Source: Kiritimatiellia bacterium
GTDB taxonomy: Bacteria > Verrucomicrobiota > Kiritimatiellia > RFP12 > DVOR01
Direction: 5' to 3'
DNA: 64,000 nucleotides
NCBI GenBank assembly: GCA_017531445.1
Contig: JAFXKZ010000001.1
Span: forward strand, 349,037-413,036
The position numbers were made by a program, and so were the translations under genes. The notes below the pieces were generated by a model, which had not been told where the DNA came from, searched no databases, and saw only the letters and a list, made by a program, of their open reading frames with translations. Below are positions 61,950 through 64,000 of the stretch, piece after piece. How positions within the stretch are numbered: position 1 is the stretch's first letter; each line of letters starts with the position of its first letter.

Positions 61950-63470
61950 ATGGGCAGTATCGGCTTTGACAATGAAGCATATTTGAAACATCAGGCTGCA
62001 GGATTGATGGAACGCGCCAAGGCGTTTGGTAATAAACTTTATCTGGAGTTTGGCGGCAAATTGATGTATGACTATCACGCTGCGCGTGTGTTGCCGGGAT
62101 ACGATCCGAATGCGAAATTGCGTTTGCTGCAATCTTTGGGCGATAAGGCTGAAATTATTTTGTGTGTGTATGCCGAGGATATTGAGCGCAAAAAGATGCG
62201 GGCAGACTTTGGTATCTCGTATGACGATGATACATTGAAATTGATTGACAGCTTACGGTCATGGTCAATCCACGTGTGCGCGGTGGTGATCACACGATTC
62301 GACGGGCAGCCGGCGGCATTGCAATTCCGGAACAAATTGGAAGCGCGTGGCATTACGGTAAAATTGCATCGCGCGGTGCCTGGCTATCCTTCTAATTTGG
62401 ATTTGGTCGTTTCAAAAGATGGTTATGGAGCCAATGATTATGTAGCGACCACGCGTCCGATTGTCGTGGTAACCGGTCCGGGTCCGGGATCCGGCAAATT
62501 GGCGACGTGTTTGACGATGCTCTATCACGACCGGATGGCTGGCCGTTTGGCAGGGTATGCGAAGTTTGAGACATTTCCAGTCTGGGATTTGCCCTTAAAA
62601 CACCCCATCAATCTTGCTTATGAAGCGGCAACGGCGGATTTGGGGGATATCAACATGATTGACCCTTTCCATTTGGAAGCATATGAAAAGATTGCGGTCA
62701 ATTACAATCGTGATGTTGATGCTTTTCCGCTGTTGCGGGAAATCTGGGCGCGTTTAAGTATGGATGGAGAGTGCCCTTATCGCAGCCCTACGGATATGGG
62801 GGTCAATTGCATCTCTGCCGGGATTGTGGATGATGCGGTTTGCGTGGAGGCTGCCAAGCAAGAAGTGATCCGCCGTTATTTCCGCCACCTTTCAGATGCT
62901 GTAGCCAAAGGTGCTTCTGATAAACGCCCCGTAGAAATCTTGGAGCGGTTGATGCAGCAACTGGGACTTCATCCGGAAGACCGTTTAGTTGTGCAGCCTG
63001 CGCGTGAAGCAGCGCATGAAGCATCCCAGCGAAAAACGCTTGAGGGGGTGGCGTGTGGTGCGGCGATGCAGTTGAAAGATGGCACGGTTGTGCAGGGAAA
63101 AAATTCGACATCGCTTCATGCTGCAGCAGCAGTGGTGTTGAATGCTGTCAAATATCTGGCCAAGATTCCCGCCTCGTTGCATCTGCTTGCTCCGGAGACG
63201 GTAAACAGTGTGCGGAGCATGAAGCAGGATATTTTGAATGGACGCTATGGCTCTTTGAATCTGGATGAAACATTGGTGGCACTTGCAATTTGTGCTGCGA
63301 CGGATGCGAATGCGGCAGCGGCTCTGCAACAACTTGCCGAGTTGCGTGATTGCGAAATGCATCTTTCGCATATGCTTACGCCGGGTGATGAGGCCGGATT
63401 GCGCCGTTTGGGGATTCGGGCAACCAATGATCCACTATTTGCCACTGCGGAACTTTTTGTAGATTCGTAA
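61950..63470 (+). CDS. DUF1846 family protein
   Basis: 506 residues beginning MGSIGFDNEAYLKHQAAGLM and FGNKLYLEFGGKL, the normal opening of this widespread but uncharacterised family of gut anaerobes and Firmicutes. A glycine-rich VTGPGPGSGKLATCLTML loop (~195) resembles a nucleotide- or phosphate-binding P-loop, and the C-terminal third is helical. Structures exist for the family but I know of no established reaction. ATG 61950 follows AAAAGGATTTG; the frame from TTG 61893 lacks homology. It is probably monocistronic, 77 bp ahead of the permease gene. Confidence 0.85.
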   Translation: MGSIGFDNEAYLKHQAAGLMERAKAFGNKLYLEFGGKLMYDYHAARVLPGYDPNAKLRLLQSLGDKAEIILCVYAEDIERKKMRADFGISYDDDTLKLIDSLRSWSIHVCAVVITRFDGQPAALQFRNKLEARGITVKLHRAVPGYPSNLDLVVSKDGYGANDYVATTRPIVVVTGPGPGSGKLATCLTMLYHDRMAGRLAGYAKFETFPVWDLPLKHPINLAYEAATADLGDINMIDPFHLEAYEKIAVNYNRDVDAFPLLREIWARLSMDGECPYRSPTDMGVNCISAGIVDDAVCVEAAKQEVIRRYFRHLSDAVAKGASDKRPVEILERLMQQLGLHPEDRLVVQPAREAAHEASQRKTLEGVACGAAMQLKDGTVVQGKNSTSLHAAAAVVLNAVKYLAKIPASLHLLAPETVNSVRSMKQDILNGRYGSLNLDETLVALAICAATDANAAAALQQLAELRDCEMHLSHMLTPGDEAGLRRLGIRATNDPLFATAELFVDS

Positions 63471-63547
63471 GACGTTTTACCTGAGATTGTGCTAAAGTAT
63501 AAGTGATTCTATTTGAGGCTTTCATTGCGATTTGAGGCGTTAGTTAT

Positions 63548-64000
63548 ATGAACCGTTTCCAATATCTTCTTCGTCGTTTGATGTTATTGGTGCCGACATT
63601 CTTCGGCATCACGATTGTGTGCTTCATGTTGACGCGTCTGTTGCCGGGAGGACCGGTAGAGATGGCAATGGCGCGTATGCGTGGCGGCGGCGGTGGCGGT
63701 GAAGCCGGTGGGGGCGCGAATGCTGCGCTGGTCAGCGAAGACATGAAAAAGGAATTGGAGCGTCAGTTTGGCTTTGATCAGCCGATCTGGAAACAATACT
63801 ATAATTGGGCCATCCGCGATGGATTGGGAATGCGGATGAAGAGTTATGAATATACAGATAAAACGGCATGGGAACTGATTCGCAGTCGGTTGCCCGTCTC
63901 GGTTTGGTTCGGCGTAGTTTCGTTTTTGATGAGTTATTTGGTCTGCATCCCCCTTGGGATTGCCAAAGCTTTGCGTCATGGTTCGCCTTTTGACTTCGCG
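63548..64000 (+). CDS. ABC transporter permease, YejB/DppB type (partial)
   Basis: The frame runs off the right edge after 151 codons. N-terminal MNRFQYLLRRLMLLVPTFFG begins the first TM helix. LTRLLPGGPVEMAMARMRGG matches YejB with a glycine-rich insert, and 'QFGFDQPIWKQYYNWAIRDG' and LPVSVWFGVVSFLMSYLVCI continue the family pattern. YejB with YejE, YejF and YejA imports oligopeptides (and microcin C in E. coli). GAGG lies 10 bp before ATG. A possible -10 (TGTGCTAAAGT) lies about 55 bp upstream. Confidence 0.85.
   Translation, partial: MNRFQYLLRRLMLLVPTFFGITIVCFMLTRLLPGGPVEMAMARMRGGGGGGEAGGGANAALVSEDMKKELERQFGFDQPIWKQYYNWAIRDGLGMRMKSYEYTDKTAWELIRSRLPVSVWFGVVSFLMSYLVCIPLGIAKALRHGSPFDFA

Overview
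The window looks like a piece of chromosome from an anaerobic, fermenting, diderm bacterium of the PVC group. A gut-dwelling Kiritimatiellota, Lentisphaerota or Verrucomicrobiota member is the best guess. This is inferred from gene content: LL-diaminopimelate aminotransferase, LptE, BamD-like, LpxL-like and lipid-exporter genes (outer membrane), three-subunit and single-subunit [FeFe] hydrogenases, PPi-type phosphofructokinase, sialic-acid catabolism and a Tad secretion cluster. No rRNA, tRNA, CRISPR array, prophage or insertion sequence was recognised.

Layout. 1-8.4 kb: end of an L-serine dehydratase gene, valS (-), then a + run with an exonuclease, an acyltransferase, a secreted esterase, a membrane phosphoesterase and a solitary EboE-like protein. 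8.4-14 kb (-): pcnB, sixA and an NSS transporter, plus a large secreted transglutaminase-like protein. 14-27.7 kb (+): zinc-ribbon protein, LpxL-like acyltransferase, dapL, PPi-phosphofructokinase, a 1115-residue DUF2723/TPR membrane protein, fmt, Mn-pyrophosphatase, ispH and priA. 28-31 kb (+): N-acetylneuraminate lyase, GlcNAc 2-epimerase and GtrA. 31-38.6 kb (-): cstA, a lipoprotein, an MsbA-like ABC exporter, lptE, a bamD-like gene and a 703-residue protein of unknown function. 39-41 kb: glyQS (+). 41.4-47.7 kb (-): a bifurcating-type hydrogenase operon (hydC-hydB-hydA) next to a second, monomeric hydrogenase and its small ferredoxin. 48-50.5 kb: a BspA-like leucine-rich-repeat protein. 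50.6-51.6 kb: a decayed metK copy behind a terminator-bearing leader. 52-54.4 kb: rplU-rpmA-obgE-rpmB. 54.4-61 kb (-): D-aminoacylase, then a partial tad operon whose CpaF ATPase carries an FHA domain. 61.9-64 kb (+): a DUF1846 protein and the start of a YejB-type permease.

The most unusual signal is non-coding. Six of the nine long intergenic gaps each hold an array of exactly four 19-bp imperfect palindromes (consensus GCAAYATCGSCGATRTTGC), whose centres lie 22 bp apart, occasionally 23. The arrays lie 9-15 kb from one another and were not found inside genes. They look like multi-site docking platforms for a DNA-binding protein, either a chromosome-organising or segregation factor or a global regulator. 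I know of no described family that matches them. A second regulatory signal is a near-identical promoter/initiation element shared by the divergent hydrogenase and BspA-like transcription units.
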